A DNA stretch of 64,000 nucleotides. Source: Streptomyces sp. NBC_01549. GTDB lineage: Bacteria > Actinomycetota > Actinomycetes > Streptomycetales > Streptomycetaceae. Under the pieces are notes generated by a model that did no database searches, had not been told where the DNA came from, and saw only the letters and a program-made list of their open reading frames with translations. The DNA is taken from positions 248,001 to 312,000 of the forward strand of contig NZ_JAPEPW010000004.1 in the NCBI RefSeq assembly GCF_026339955.1, in the 5' to 3' direction. The position numbers and the translations under genes were made by a program. Shown here piece by piece: positions 17,906-26,884 of this stretch (positions within the stretch are counted from its first letter, which is position 1; each line of letters starts with the position of its first letter).

Positions 17906-20900
17906 CTATCGGCGCAGCTGCACGACGAGCCTGCGAACCTCGTCGGACGGCGGCACGCCGAGCTCCCGCATCCGCGCGACGTACCGCTGGTAGAGCGCCA
18001 GCACGGCGTCATCGCTGCCGCTGGCATGCGCCAGCCTGATGACGAGCTGCCAGGCCTGCTCGCGGTACGGGTCTTCGCGAAGCACGTGGTCGACCAGCCC
18101 CTTCGCCTCGCGATAACGGTTCATTCGATACGCGAGCTTGGCTGCGGCGACTCGGGCCGACAAGAAGGTGTCCGCCAGGACTACGCGACGCTCGGCAACC
18201 CAGTCCCCTGAAACCGTCGCAAGGTAGAGCCCCTTCTCAGCAATGCTGAGGGCGTGCGACAGCGTCTGGAGACGAATCTCTCCGTCCTGCCTCCCGGCCT
18301 GGGCGACGAGGTCGACTGCCTGTTGTGCCGAACCCATGGCCAACGTGGGGCCGACCAGTTGAATAACGTCGCCGTCCTGCGTCGGGCCCAGGCCGTCAGG
18401 CAGTACCTCGCGAAGCCGGTAGAGCGCCTGCCGCAGATAGCTTCGGCTGGCAGCATCACTGCGGCCACCAAAAAGGACCCCGAGAAGTTCTTCACGTGTA
18501 GCCCTGCGATCGGGTGCCCAGAGCAGGTAGCTGAGAAGCTCGACACTCTTCGTCAGCCGAAGCTGAGCCACGTTTCCGTCGACCGTGAGGGTCGGCTCGC
18601 CGAACTCCTCGAGCACCAGTCGGGGCGTACTCGCGTTCACACGTACGGGATGTTGGCCCGAGAGAGCAGCGAGGGTCTCGTGCCAGGGCGACATGCGGCT
18701 GGACTTGGTGTCCGCAGCTCTGGCCGCAACGGACGGCACGTCCGCCAGAGCCGTCAGCAGCAGGTGCTGCGTTCTGTGCGTCGAGGCGGAGTCCATCGCA
18801 AGGTCGGCCGTTGCGTCGGACTCGTCTTCGAGGCCGAGACGCCATTGCGCCTCAGCCAGGTACACAGCAGCCGTCGGGAGATCGAGATGGCGGTCTCCCT
18901 GCTGCATGCTCCGGAGGCATTCCGAGAGGTGCTCGTGCCCCTCGGCATCTCTGTTCTGCAGCAACATCGACAGACCCGACCACATCTGCCACGTCTCCCG
19001 TGTGAGGGCATACTCCGAGGCTCCGTTGGCAGTTGCCTCCGCCAGCACACGGTCGGCACGCTGGGTGTCACCCTGGAGGCGCAGCCACAGCTTGGCTTCG
19101 ACAAGCAGGCTCATGCTCTTGTACACCTTCGAGCCGGTTGACGCGATGAGCTCTCTTCCTCGCTTGATGGACGCGCAGGCTTCGTCTCCGCGGCCGAGGT
19201 CAAGCATGAGATCGACGGCGTCGACGGCATGCAGCCAGACCGGCTGCGATGAACCACTGCGAGGCTCGAACATCGACATCGCGGCATCGAGTCGCCCGGT
19301 GGCGCGCAGCGCGGCGACGACCCAAGGGCCGCCGAGTATCGTGCGCCACGGATCGAACGAACCCGGGTCGTCGAGTCCTTCAAGGCGACCGCGCATGAAA
19401 GCAAGCCGCATCAGCAAACCGTCGAGTGGGCCGGACGGCATGGTCGAGTACTCGGGAAAAGGTGGCTGCTCCTCGCCGGTGGCCAGCGCGATCAGCGTCT
19501 GCGCGATAAGCCGGTTCCGACCCGGTGGCAGCCGATCGGCAATGGACTGCGCCTCCTCGATCCGCCCAGAGTGCCAAAGGCACCAACAGGCCAGGACGTG
19601 GGCCTCTTCGAAGTCGGGATCTCCCAGCTCCGGAAGCCAGTCGTATCCATGGCGATCGACGAGTTCCACTCCACGATGAGATTGCTCGAGCGCGAACGCA
19701 ACGCGCAGGATGACCGATCCGATCTCCGAGGTCAGAGTCCGGACCGACGCTCCCAGGGCATCGAGCCACCGTGCCGCGGGCGCGAAGTCCATCCGCGCGA
19801 CGAGGCTGGGGAGGGCCACGGCAGCCAGGCGCCCAGCCGCCTCCAGATCACCGAGCCGGAGCAACTCATCGACGGCTTCCTCGTGCTCGCCGCGGGCGAT
19901 CAGGACCTCGGCGTGCCTGCGACGAACCATGCCGAGCGTCTTGGCATCCTCCCGTCCCAGAGCCTCGTGCAGAAAGTCACGAAACACCGGGTGCGGCGTC
20001 ATGCGCGAACCGTCCGGGGACCACGTCACCGGAAGATGCCGGCCGCGGAGTTCCGCCATGACCTGCGCTGCGTTCTCCTGTCCCAGTGCCCGGGCACCTT
20101 CAACCGATACTTCCTCCAGCAGACTCGTATGAAGGAGGAACGTCCTCTGAGTCAGGGAAAGCGAGTTGAAGACGTTCGCTGCGACATAGGACCGCAGCAA
20201 GTCGGGATCCAGCTCGCGAGACCGTGCATGACGCCAGCACTCGAACAGGACGCCAGTGACCCAGCCCCCTGTCGCCGCCACCGCCTGAGCCGGATTCACA
20301 TCGACATGGCCGACAGTTCGAAGTGCAGCGCCCGCTTCCTCAGCATCGAAAGCGAGATCGCTCTCGACCAGCTCACCCACCCGGTCACGCTCGCTGGTCG
20401 AGCCCGGGTCGAGGCAGACATCGACGCGCGAGATCAGTACGAGGTTCACGCCGGACGGCAGGTAGCGGGCGAAGGACGACAGCACGGCGATGCAGGTCTC
20501 GTCGGGCGCGACTCGTTCCACGTTGTCACACACGAGAATGAGCCGACTCCCCTGGAGGCTTTCAGCCAGCAGACCGGCTGCCTCAGCGATGTGAAGACTG
20601 CTGCTCAGGGCATCAGTCGCCACATCGGCTGCGCTGGGGACAACGCCCTCGACAGCCGCCTCGAGATAGACGAGCAGGCGGCCCGCCGCCTGCTCCGTAC
20701 CGTCGAGTGACAGCCAGGCAACGGGTCTGTCGAGGTCACTGACTGCCAGGACCACTGCCGTGGTCTTGCCGGCCCCGGCAGTCGCGAAGACGTTCACCAC
20801 AGTGTGGCGGTCGAGCAGCCCTCTCAACCGTTGACTGAGTCTGTCGCGGACGACGACGCCTTTCGCCGGCTCCGGCATTGCCAGTTTCCGTCTGATGATC

Positions 20901-20965
20901 GTGCGACGCTGGCGACCTGGCGCCTTCGAACCGCTTGGCCGACCGGAATCGGAGTCACCCATCAA
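17906..20965 (-). CDS. MalT-like ATPase with C-terminal SARP/BTAD domain
   Basis: The 1019-residue regulator starts with an NTPase region (Walker A ATAGAGKTT at 61-69, then RLILVCDNVERV and LVLISR as in MalT), continues with TPR-like helices, and ends with an OmpR-type DNA-binding domain (LRLTKSVELLSYLLW, SYLRQALYRLREVLP, about 790-855) and a bacterial transcriptional activation domain. In typical SARPs the DNA-binding domain is N-terminal; here it is behind the ATPase. TTG 20965 has GGAGG eight bases upstream; ATG 20962 is the alternative. It probably activates its own operon. Ten-bp repeats lie immediately upstream. Confidence 0.88.
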   Translation of the reverse strand: MMGDSDSGRPSGSKAPGRQRRTIIRRKLAMPEPAKGVVVRDRLSQRLRGLLDRHTVVNVFATAGAGKTTAVVLAVSDLDRPVAWLSLDGTEQAAGRLLVYLEAAVEGVVPSAADVATDALSSSLHIAEAAGLLAESLQGSRLILVCDNVERVAPDETCIAVLSSFARYLPSGVNLVLISRVDVCLDPGSTSERDRVGELVESDLAFDAEEAGAALRTVGHVDVNPAQAVAATGGWVTGVLFECWRHARSRELDPDLLRSYVAANVFNSLSLTQRTFLLHTSLLEEVSVEGARALGQENAAQVMAELRGRHLPVTWSPDGSRMTPHPVFRDFLHEALGREDAKTLGMVRRRHAEVLIARGEHEEAVDELLRLGDLEAAGRLAAVALPSLVARMDFAPAARWLDALGASVRTLTSEIGSVILRVAFALEQSHRGVELVDRHGYDWLPELGDPDFEEAHVLACWCLWHSGRIEEAQSIADRLPPGRNRLIAQTLIALATGEEQPPFPEYSTMPSGPLDGLLMRLAFMRGRLEGLDDPGSFDPWRTILGGPWVVAALRATGRLDAAMSMFEPRSGSSQPVWLHAVDAVDLMLDLGRGDEACASIKRGRELIASTGSKVYKSMSLLVEAKLWLRLQGDTQRADRVLAEATANGASEYALTRETWQMWSGLSMLLQNRDAEGHEHLSECLRSMQQGDRHLDLPTAAVYLAEAQWRLGLEDESDATADLAMDSASTHRTQHLLLTALADVPSVAARAADTKSSRMSPWHETLAALSGQHPVRVNASTPRLVLEEFGEPTLTVDGNVAQLRLTKSVELLSYLLWAPDRRATREELLGVLFGGRSDAASRSYLRQALYRLREVLPDGLGPTQDGDVIQLVGPTLAMGSAQQAVDLVAQAGRQDGEIRLQTLSHALSIAEKGLYLATVSGDWVAERRVVLADTFLSARVAAAKLAYRMNRYREAKGLVDHVLREDPYREQAWQLVIRLAHASGSDDAVLALYQRYVARMRELGVPPSDEVRRLVVQLRR

Positions 20966-20980
20966 TCGTCGAGCCTCCGT

Positions 20981-21060
20981 GCTCCTCAGTGATCCCCAGT
21001 GCTCGTCAGTGATCCCCGGCGATCCTCAGTGATCCCCGGTGATCCTCAGTGCTCGTCAGT
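20981..21060. repeat. Array of eight 10-bp direct repeats
   Basis: Eight consecutive decamers follow the pattern G(A/C)TC(C/G)(C/T)C(A/G)G(T/C), for example GATCCTCAGT, GATCCCCGGT and GCTCGTCAGT, with degenerate units on both sides. The stop of the cupin gene falls in the last unit, and the SARP-like gene starts 16 bases beyond the first. A 10-bp period puts every unit on one face of the helix. Confidence 0.85.
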
Positions 21061-21916
21061 GATCATCCGGGACTTTACGCCAGTCGTCCGGGAAGAAGAA
21101 CCCGTCCGAAGTCGGAGGAATCGGCGACTGCACTTCGATCCAGCGGGCCGGCTCGTCCCGTTCGTTGACGAAACCATGTGTGCCGTTGGTGCCTGCCCAC
21201 ACCAGGTCACCTGTCTGAATGACCTCGTCGTTGCCGTCGAGGGTCCCTCGCATCCCGCCAGAGGTGAAGTAGTAGATCTCCTCGAACGGGTGGTAGTGGA
21301 CCTTGGCCGCCTTGCCCGGGCCGGACTTCGGCGCGATCTCGCACACGAAGACGGTGTGGTGCTGTGCTCCCACGAGCTGGTCGACCATCATCCTGAGGCT
21401 GATGTTCTTGACGTTGGGACCGTGGTAGCCAGGCATCGACAGCTGCGCGTACGGGGCCATGTCCGAGTCCTCGAAGTGCCCGACGAAGCGATGCCGGGGA
21501 TCCGTCTCGGACGGGCGGCCGAGATTCTCACCCGGAGAGGGCTTGGCGGCAATGCTGCTACGGGCTCCCTCGAACGTCGGCGGCTTGGGTGCGCGTACCC
21601 CGAGCCATGTCAGTCCCTCATCACCGGCGGAGAGCGAGTGGGCGATGCCGACAGGCGCCACACCGTAGTCACCGGAACCAAGTTCGTAGCGCAGCCCGGC
21701 AAAGGCAGCTTCGCCGGATCCGCCTGTGATGAACCACGACTCCTCGAACGGGCAGCGAGCCCAGCCCGTTGTCGCCCCGGGAGCCAGCTCGTACAAGCTC
21801 ACTTCCAGGTGCGCAGCACCCTGCTCGTGTCCGACCAGGAGCGCCTGCCGAAGACCCGGCACGCCCTCGACATCGAAGAACTTCCGGTCCGCCGCACGCG
21901 CAATGTAATAGGCCAT
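21056..21916 (-). CDS. Bicupin protein, possible dioxygenase-like
   Basis: Two cupin modules are visible in this 286-residue protein. In the first, metal ligands are poorly kept (PGATTGWARCPFEESWFITG). The second has the full HYHPFEEIYYFTSGGMRG motif and a later TNGTHGFVNE His, so it probably binds a divalent metal. The layout recalls gentisate-dioxygenase-like and other bicupins. The start is ATG 21916 (MAYYIARAADRKFF). It lies between the monooxygenase and the SARP gene in one operon, so a ring-opening or isomerising role after hydroxylation is a fair guess but unproven. Confidence 0.8.
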   Translation of the reverse strand: MAYYIARAADRKFFDVEGVPGLRQALLVGHEQGAAHLEVSLYELAPGATTGWARCPFEESWFITGGSGEAAFAGLRYELGSGDYGVAPVGIAHSLSAGDEGLTWLGVRAPKPPTFEGARSSIAAKPSPGENLGRPSETDPRHRFVGHFEDSDMAPYAQLSMPGYHGPNVKNISLRMMVDQLVGAQHHTVFVCEIAPKSGPGKAAKVHYHPFEEIYYFTSGGMRGTLDGNDEVIQTGDLVWAGTNGTHGFVNERDEPARWIEVQSPIPPTSDGFFFPDDWRKVPDDH

Positions 21917-22069
21917 GTCATCCTCTCCATCCACACGCGAAGGTGCCCGGGCCGACATCCCTCGCCCAGTTACTGCTGATCCTCATCGAGCCTCTGCCCA
22001 GGGCAACGGTGAGGGCTGGCGGTTCGCGGCCGGCAGCCGGCCACGAACCGCCCTTGCACCGTCGTCGGC

Positions 22070-23599
22070 TCAGCGGACCTGCGAACCCTCAGCCCGTGCG
22101 CCATCAAGACGTCGGGCATATTCGGCCTGCTCTGTGTAAGCCGTCACCTCGGGGACGCCGGGCTCCTGAAGGCCACAGACCTTCCGAGCAAGCTTTGTGA
22201 TCGGCCCGGAGGGTGACAGCTCCGAGCGCTTCATCGTGTACATCCGAGTGCCGAGTATCGGGGTCCCGTTGAACTGCTCGAAGGTGCTCACCCTGTCGCC
22301 GAAGTCGGAGAGGAACAGGTCACGGATCACGCGCGAGATGCGCACACGGTCGTAGGGCTCGCCGGCCGCACCTGCCTGCAGCGGTTCCAGCCAGTCGTGA
22401 AGCTCGGGACTGTTCCACTGCTCCTCGGTGGGGAACAGGAGCGAGGCACGGCCGGCAAGGTCGATCACCTCGTTCCTCATTTCCGAGTACCTCTCCAGGT
22501 AGTACGACCGGCCGAAGTCGAAGAGCAGAACGTTCGGCTTGTAGAGCCCCGACGGCGAGATGAACCCTTCCGTCTCGGACGCGATCACGTGGGCTCGCAT
22601 CGTCTGGTAGAACTCGACGAGACGCGCCAGGCGCGCCTGGACCGGCGGAATCTGGTAGGTGCCGAGGTGCTCGGTCATCAGCATCGCGAGCCCGACCATG
22701 AGTTCGGCCCGGACCATCTGCCGGATGAGCGACTCGTAGTGCGTCCAGTCGAAGATGCGCTGCGGGTACAGCGAAGCGTGCTCGGGACTTCCGATGTGGA
22801 ATACAAGCTCCCACGGAATGAACACGTTGTCGAAGATGACGGTGCATTCGAGCTCGTCACCGGCCGAAGAAATCGGGTGGTTAACGAGATCGTCACGCAC
22901 CGTCTCCTCGCGGGAGACTATCGTGACGCCCGGCGCGTTCGCCGGACAGGCGCCGTAGATGACCTGTTCGCTCTCGATTCCCGGGCGATAGAAGACGCCG
23001 ATGTGAATGTAGTCGGCGAACGGCACACCGGTGGCCACGGCCTTGACACCGTTGACCACGATGCCGTCGTCGCGAGTCTCCACGACACGCAGCGCGGTCT
23101 TGGCCGCGTGCTGCCTGGACCGGTCGATCTGAGGGTCGATGAAGGCGAAGGCGCAGTTGAGGTCGCCCTCCTTCACCAGATCCAGGAACTTTCGGATGCC
23201 CACGGTCAGGTCACGCCCGCCAGTACCCACGGACTGGTCGCTCCACGGCTGCGGGTCCTCTTCGTAGGTGACCAGGCCGTAGTTGTTCGCGCACGGGGTC
23301 CGCCCGATCGATCCGCCATCGAGCTCCCGGACCACGGTCTCCAGGTACACACGCTTACGCCGCAGCCCCTCGGCGTCCTCGTGCTTGAACCACATCATCG
23401 AACGACGCACTCCGCCGTCGTCGACGAAGGTCATGACGTCCTGCATCTCGGGCTCGTGATGCAGGTCGTAGAACTTCGCAAAACTCCTGGCCGCTGCCCT
23501 GGTCTTCGGGTGTGTCGTGATATCATCGATCCGATCACCTCCGACCCAGACAACGCGCCCGTCCCTGAGAGACTCCAAGTACTGGTCGCCAGTTCGCAT
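22070..23599 (-). CDS. 4-hydroxyphenylacetate 3-hydroxylase-family oxygenase (HpaB-like)
   Basis: At 509 residues this matches the HpaB/PvcC group of FADH2-dependent oxygenases. Recognisable parts are MRTGDQYLESLRDGRVVWVG at the N-terminus, the flavin/substrate region with NNYGLVTYEEDPQPWSDQS, DRSRQ, and the ERYSEMRNEVIDLAGRASL block near the C-terminus. I choose ATG 23599, the family start, over 23668. It needs reduced flavin from a separate reductase, and a reductase gene closes the operon. Known substrates include phenols, pyrrole-2-carboxylate and chlorophenols; this one is unknown. Confidence 0.9.
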   Translation of the reverse strand: MRTGDQYLESLRDGRVVWVGGDRIDDITTHPKTRAAARSFAKFYDLHHEPEMQDVMTFVDDGGVRRSMMWFKHEDAEGLRRKRVYLETVVRELDGGSIGRTPCANNYGLVTYEEDPQPWSDQSVGTGGRDLTVGIRKFLDLVKEGDLNCAFAFIDPQIDRSRQHAAKTALRVVETRDDGIVVNGVKAVATGVPFADYIHIGVFYRPGIESEQVIYGACPANAPGVTIVSREETVRDDLVNHPISSAGDELECTVIFDNVFIPWELVFHIGSPEHASLYPQRIFDWTHYESLIRQMVRAELMVGLAMLMTEHLGTYQIPPVQARLARLVEFYQTMRAHVIASETEGFISPSGLYKPNVLLFDFGRSYYLERYSEMRNEVIDLAGRASLLFPTEEQWNSPELHDWLEPLQAGAAGEPYDRVRISRVIRDLFLSDFGDRVSTFEQFNGTPILGTRMYTMKRSELSPSGPITKLARKVCGLQEPGVPEVTAYTEQAEYARRLDGARAEGSQVR

Positions 23600-24178
23600 C
23601 AAATGCCACCTTCTCCACTTCACCAAGTACCATCGTGCACGGACTGTTCTTGTCGGGCCGTCATTCAAATTCCACTCGCCAGAACGTCACCGGGAATTGC
23701 GGCGAACCCGTTTAGAAGTTACCCCTCAACGCGTTAGTAGATGGGAAAACGGCTTCACAATCGGCCGACGCTTCGAACTGCGCAATGCGAATCGACGAAA
23801 TCACATCTCAGTGCGAAGTGGACACTCGCCCGGCCGTTGATTCCTGTGACTTTAGCCAAGGGGCGTTAGTGGCGCGTTAATCTCGCCGAGACGCCGTCAG
23901 CGATGCTGCGCCGATCCGGGAGCGCAGCGAACAGAGCGTCAACCCTGATGCTGGGCATCAGGGTTGTACGAGGGCCCCGGCTGGCGCTCACGCGGAGCGG
24001 GAGCGCAACAACCCATGCGCATCAAGGGTGTTCGCTTATACATCGCGCAGCGATGTGGTAGTCACGGAGCATTGTGAGTTCGGCCCGCGAACAGGTGTGC
24101 CGATCCGCCCGGCTCCATCGTCGAAGTATAGACAATGGCGCGGAAGCAGATGGCGCGCGAGGGAGGCAAGCCCGGCCG
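23600..24178. other. Promoter-side gap
   Basis: No gene seen. The promoter of the monooxygenase operon should lie in 23600-23880, which is less GC-rich than its surroundings. A perfect hairpin stands at 23940-23966. Confidence 0.5.
23940..23966. terminator. Perfect 11-bp hairpin
   Basis: CAACCCTGATG, five-base loop, then its exact complement. It could end transcription of the patatin/TetR relics or insulate the monooxygenase operon. Confidence 0.5.
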
Positions 24179-24610
24179 TCAGGATTCTCGGCACTGTGGC
24201 CACGTGCTGCTGGGGGAACCGGCCCTTGGTGAGCCGGTGGCCGGCCTGGACCGGCCGCGGGGTGTCGCGTGAAGTCGATGGGGCCACCCTCGGGGTAGCG
24301 GCTGCGGGCAGCCGAAGAACCGACTCTCGGACCGCCGCCAAGTCCGCCGCCCACGTTCATCCAGGATCTGATCCACTGCCCGGTAGGCGGCGAGCAGGGC
24401 CACGCGCGCCTGAAGGCCGGCCTGATTCGTAACCGCGGGGAACAGCACGTAGATGCTGGTCGCGCCGAGCGCTTCCGTCTGGTGCACGGGCATGCCTGCC
24501 GGTGCACCGCCGTCGAGGTGGCGCGCCAAATGCGCACCGGGGGTGCAGGCCCGGGAAGACCGCCGGGCAAGCAGCGTTGGAACGGCGTTGGTTGACGTAC
24601 TCGATCAGGT
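24179..24610 (-). pseudogene. Patatin-like phospholipase relic
   Basis: In one minus frame there is LIEYVNQRRSNAACPAVFPG, and in another ARHLDGGAPAGMPVHQTEAL followed by GATSIYVLFPAVT. The DGG motif and following segment are the second half of patatin-like phospholipases (catalytic Asp of the Ser-Asp pair). The two parts are out of frame, and the GxSxG nucleophile part is gone, so the gene is dead. Confidence 0.55.
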
Positions 24611-24649
24611 CTTAAGGAAGGTTGCGCATGCCGCTGGCCGGAGACCTCC

Positions 24650-25235
24650 AACGAAGTGTGCTTCCCGGGCTCATGCAGTGTGATGCGGGCCTGGTGGGTC
24701 AGACAGGCGCGGAGTCTGTGTTCGGGGAGGAGCGCGGTGACGTGTTCGGCGGACAGTGTGGCGAGGAGCGTGTGGGCTGCGGCCTGCGGCCTGCGGGTCA
24801 GGTAGGGCGTTGAGCAGGGTCGTCACATGGCGGTGCCAGAAACGGTAGGCCTGGGCCCGGTAGCGCGCGCCCGTGGTCGAGGTCTCCGATGTGCGGACCA
24901 GATCCAGGTGCTGGATCAGGTGGTCGACGTAGGCATCGAAGAATGCCATGAGGCGCTCGCATGCCGGGGCCCCCGGACCCAGTGGGGGCGGGCCCGTGTA
25001 GGTGGCTTCCTGCAGTGCCTGCTCGCGGTCGGCCAGCAGCGCGGTGGCCAGTCCGGATCTGTCGCTCGCCGAAGCGACGGAACAAGGTGCCCTTGCCGAC
25101 ACCTACGGCAGCCGCCACTTGGTCCATGGAGGTGCCGTCCGCGCCATACTCGTCGAAGAGTCTTGCGGCAGCCTTGAGTATCGCCACGCGGTTGCGCGCC
25201 GCATCCGCGCGCTCTTTGCGCGGCGGTGCCGGCAT
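24650..25235 (-). pseudogene. TetR-family regulator with two frameshifts
   Basis: The helix-turn-helix is in one frame (NRVAILKAAARLFDEYGADG, MDQVAAAVGVGKGTLFRRFG), the next part in a second frame (RSGLATALLADREQALQEAT through FWHRHVTTLLNALPDPQAA), and the C-terminus in the third (AHTLLATLSAEHVTALLPEH). Each break sits on a short tandem duplication: TCGC twice at 25062-25069 and CTGCGGC twice at 24777-24790. Removing one unit of each restores a normal TetR protein of about 190 residues. Decay by slippage, or sequencing error, explains this. Confidence 0.8.
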
Positions 25236-25450
25236 CGGCGCAGAGGAGCAGAGTTCCGACGGGTCCTGTTCAAGTCTCACGTGCAGCTTCCTGACCACAA
25301 CATGTGTCTGGGCGGATCCCAAGGTGCTGCGGAGCACCGGTTCACGGCGAGCACAACGGCTCGCGATGCCTCCCCACCTCGCCTAGCCTCGCCTGCAAGC
25401 GGATGGCCGCTACGAGCGGCAGGACGTTCGCAAGCCGCTCGCCGCGCGCG

Positions 25451-25495
25451 TGGCTCGTCCGGCTACAGCGTGAGGCCGGCCAGACTCCTGCCTGA
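25451..25495 (+). pseudogene. Tail of a second hydroxyisobutyrate-dehydrogenase-like gene
   Basis: This short stretch reads LVRLQREAGQTPA then TGA, the same end as the intact enzyme at 16259, with nearly the same bases. It is on the opposite strand. No more of that gene is seen upstream, so it is a deletion remnant. Confidence 0.6.
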
Positions 25496-25519
25496 CCGGC
25501 CTCACTGCCTTACTCGGTT

Positions 25520-26104
25520 TCAGAGCTGGGCCGCCACAGGTGCGGGTGCCTCCGGCATGTCCAGCTCGAAGTCCATGACACGGTGGAAGCGTGACAACGC
25601 ATTCCACACACTTATGCACATGACAAGCTCTACCAGCGCCGCTGCGTCGAACACCTGCTGCACGTCGTCGCGGACACTCCCCGAGACGCCGGTCGGATTA
25701 CTTTCTACGGGAACCGTCGGAAGGACGACTGTCATCTCCTCAGCTAGCTGAAGAGCCAGCCGCTCCTGCTCGGTGAAGCCTTCGAGCTTGCCGTTCGCAA
25801 CGGCCGCGAGCTCGTCGACCCCCACCCCTTTCGACAGCGCAGACGTGCATCGGTGACTCGCTGTATAGCGACAGTGGTTGAGCACGGCGACGCGCACGCC
25901 GACCAGCTCCTTCACACGCTGATCCAACGCGCCGGGGCCGTTGAGCTGCCCGAGGAACGGCAGGTATTTGGCGAACAAGCCGGGGCTGTTACCGATGCCC
26001 GCCCAGGTGTTCAGCACTTCGCCGAAATTTTTCACCCCCTGGGCGAGAGCGGGTTGGTCGGCCGATGAGAACTGATCGGACGTGAGGAGCGGCACCAGTG
26101 ACAT
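25520..26104 (-). CDS. Carboxymuconolactone decarboxylase-family protein
   Basis: The 194-residue protein has the AhpD/CMD core (KELVGVRVAVLNHCRYTASH) with one Cys and the downstream His, but without the second Cys of AhpD peroxidases, and a C-terminal half of helices (LVELVMCISVWNALSRFHRV). This fits CMD-like proteins of aromatic breakdown or of unknown redox function. The start is ATG 26104 (MSLVPLLTSDQF), not the frame opening at 26308. The NrtS-like gene ends five bases upstream on the same strand, so the two form an operon. Confidence 0.85.
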   Translation of the reverse strand: MSLVPLLTSDQFSSADQPALAQGVKNFGEVLNTWAGIGNSPGLFAKYLPFLGQLNGPGALDQRVKELVGVRVAVLNHCRYTASHRCTSALSKGVGVDELAAVANGKLEGFTEQERLALQLAEEMTVVLPTVPVESNPTGVSGSVRDDVQQVFDAAALVELVMCISVWNALSRFHRVMDFELDMPEAPAPVAAQL

Positions 26105-26109
26105 GAGAA

Positions 26110-26484
26110 TTACCTTTCGACGGGTCCTGCCTGGAAGCGGCTGGATCGGGGGGAAGGTGGGGCAGACTCCTGGGGCTTGGCCATATTTGCAGGCTCGTTC
26201 TGGCAACGCGGTGAAGTGCCAGGTTTCCGGGAGCCGATCGCGATCCCCATCGTCGCGTTGAACCACGGCACGAGGAAGGTCAGGGCGATGCGAATCGTGA
26301 GTACCCACGTGAACGGGCCGTCCCGGACCTGCGAGTACAGGTTGGCCATGAACAGAGTTGACCCGACTATCAGGGCGGCCGCGGTCGTCTGCGCCATGGA
26401 CCTGCCTCGTACGGCACCGCGCAGCGCCACGCTCCAGGCGACAGGGGGAGTCTTCGCTTGAGGGTCTTGCTCGGGCAGGCTCAT
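26110..26484 (-). CDS. NrtS-like small membrane protein
   Basis: The 124-residue protein has two hydrophobic segments: TTAAALIVGSTLFMANLYSQ (residues about 37-56) and VLTIRIALTFLVPWFNATMG. This layout and the motif LTFLVPW resemble NrtS, a small nitrate/nitrite transport protein. Residues after about 90 are polar and proline-rich, unlike NrtS, and may be a junction tail. The start is ATG 26484 at MSLPEQDPQ. It is co-directional with the CMD gene, five bases apart. Transport role is by similarity only. Confidence 0.6.
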   Translation of the reverse strand: MSLPEQDPQAKTPPVAWSVALRGAVRGRSMAQTTAAALIVGSTLFMANLYSQVRDGPFTWVLTIRIALTFLVPWFNATMGIAIGSRKPGTSPRCQNEPANMAKPQESAPPSPRSSRFQAGPVER

Positions 26485-26515
26485 TGTGTCCTTCAACGCT
26501 CTGGACGTCACGTCA

Positions 26516-26800
26516 CGATCCGCACGGGTTCTCGAGGAGGCTGATGAACTCCTGCATCCACTGAGCCGCGACCGCGCAGTCGGCAGGTCGATGGTCAACG
26601 GACAGGGTGAAACGCATCGTGCGTGCCACGGCGCATCGACCTTGCCTCGGTCGAGGCCGCAGATCTCACCGAGCGTACGCAGCAGGGCGCGCGAAACTCG
26701 TCCGAGACGCTGCGGTCGCGTCCAGGCCGCCGGACGGAGATACCTCAACGCCTGGGCGAGGAACTGGTGGTGTCCTCGCTGCGAGCCGTTGATGGTGTCA
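26516..26800 (-). pseudogene. Deletion scar joining E1 start to E2 end (2-oxoacid dehydrogenase)
   Basis: The minus strand first reads TINGSQRGHHQFLAQALRYL and LRTLGEICGLDRGK, which match the alpha part of the intact E1 (39322-41511: TVNGSHRGHHQFLAKVL, REICGLDQG). It then reads MRFTLSVDHRPADCAVAAQW and MQEFISLLENP before TGA, which match the C-terminal acyltransferase end of E2. About 3 kb between the two is missing. The catalytic DHRxxDG has become DHRPADC. Confidence 0.8.
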
Positions 26801-26820
26801 CTCCTCCACCGTGACAGAGA

Positions 26821-26884
26821 ATGGATCCATTTTCAACCATTCGCTCTGGAAACCTTGGCATCGACGGCGCAGAATGGATCCCAA
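26821..26884. promoter_or_regulatory. TGGATCC boxes upstream of the E1/E2 scar
   Basis: ATGGATCCAT (26821-26830, perfect palindrome) and ATGGATCCCAA (26874-26884) precede the scar. They resemble the TTGGAT(C/A)CAA boxes before the intact VOC/E1 genes, so the old promoter may still carry its operators. Confidence 0.5.

Noticed and set aside
20981-21060. CRISPR-like array
   Set aside because: The 10-bp units are contiguous without spacers and there are no cas genes.
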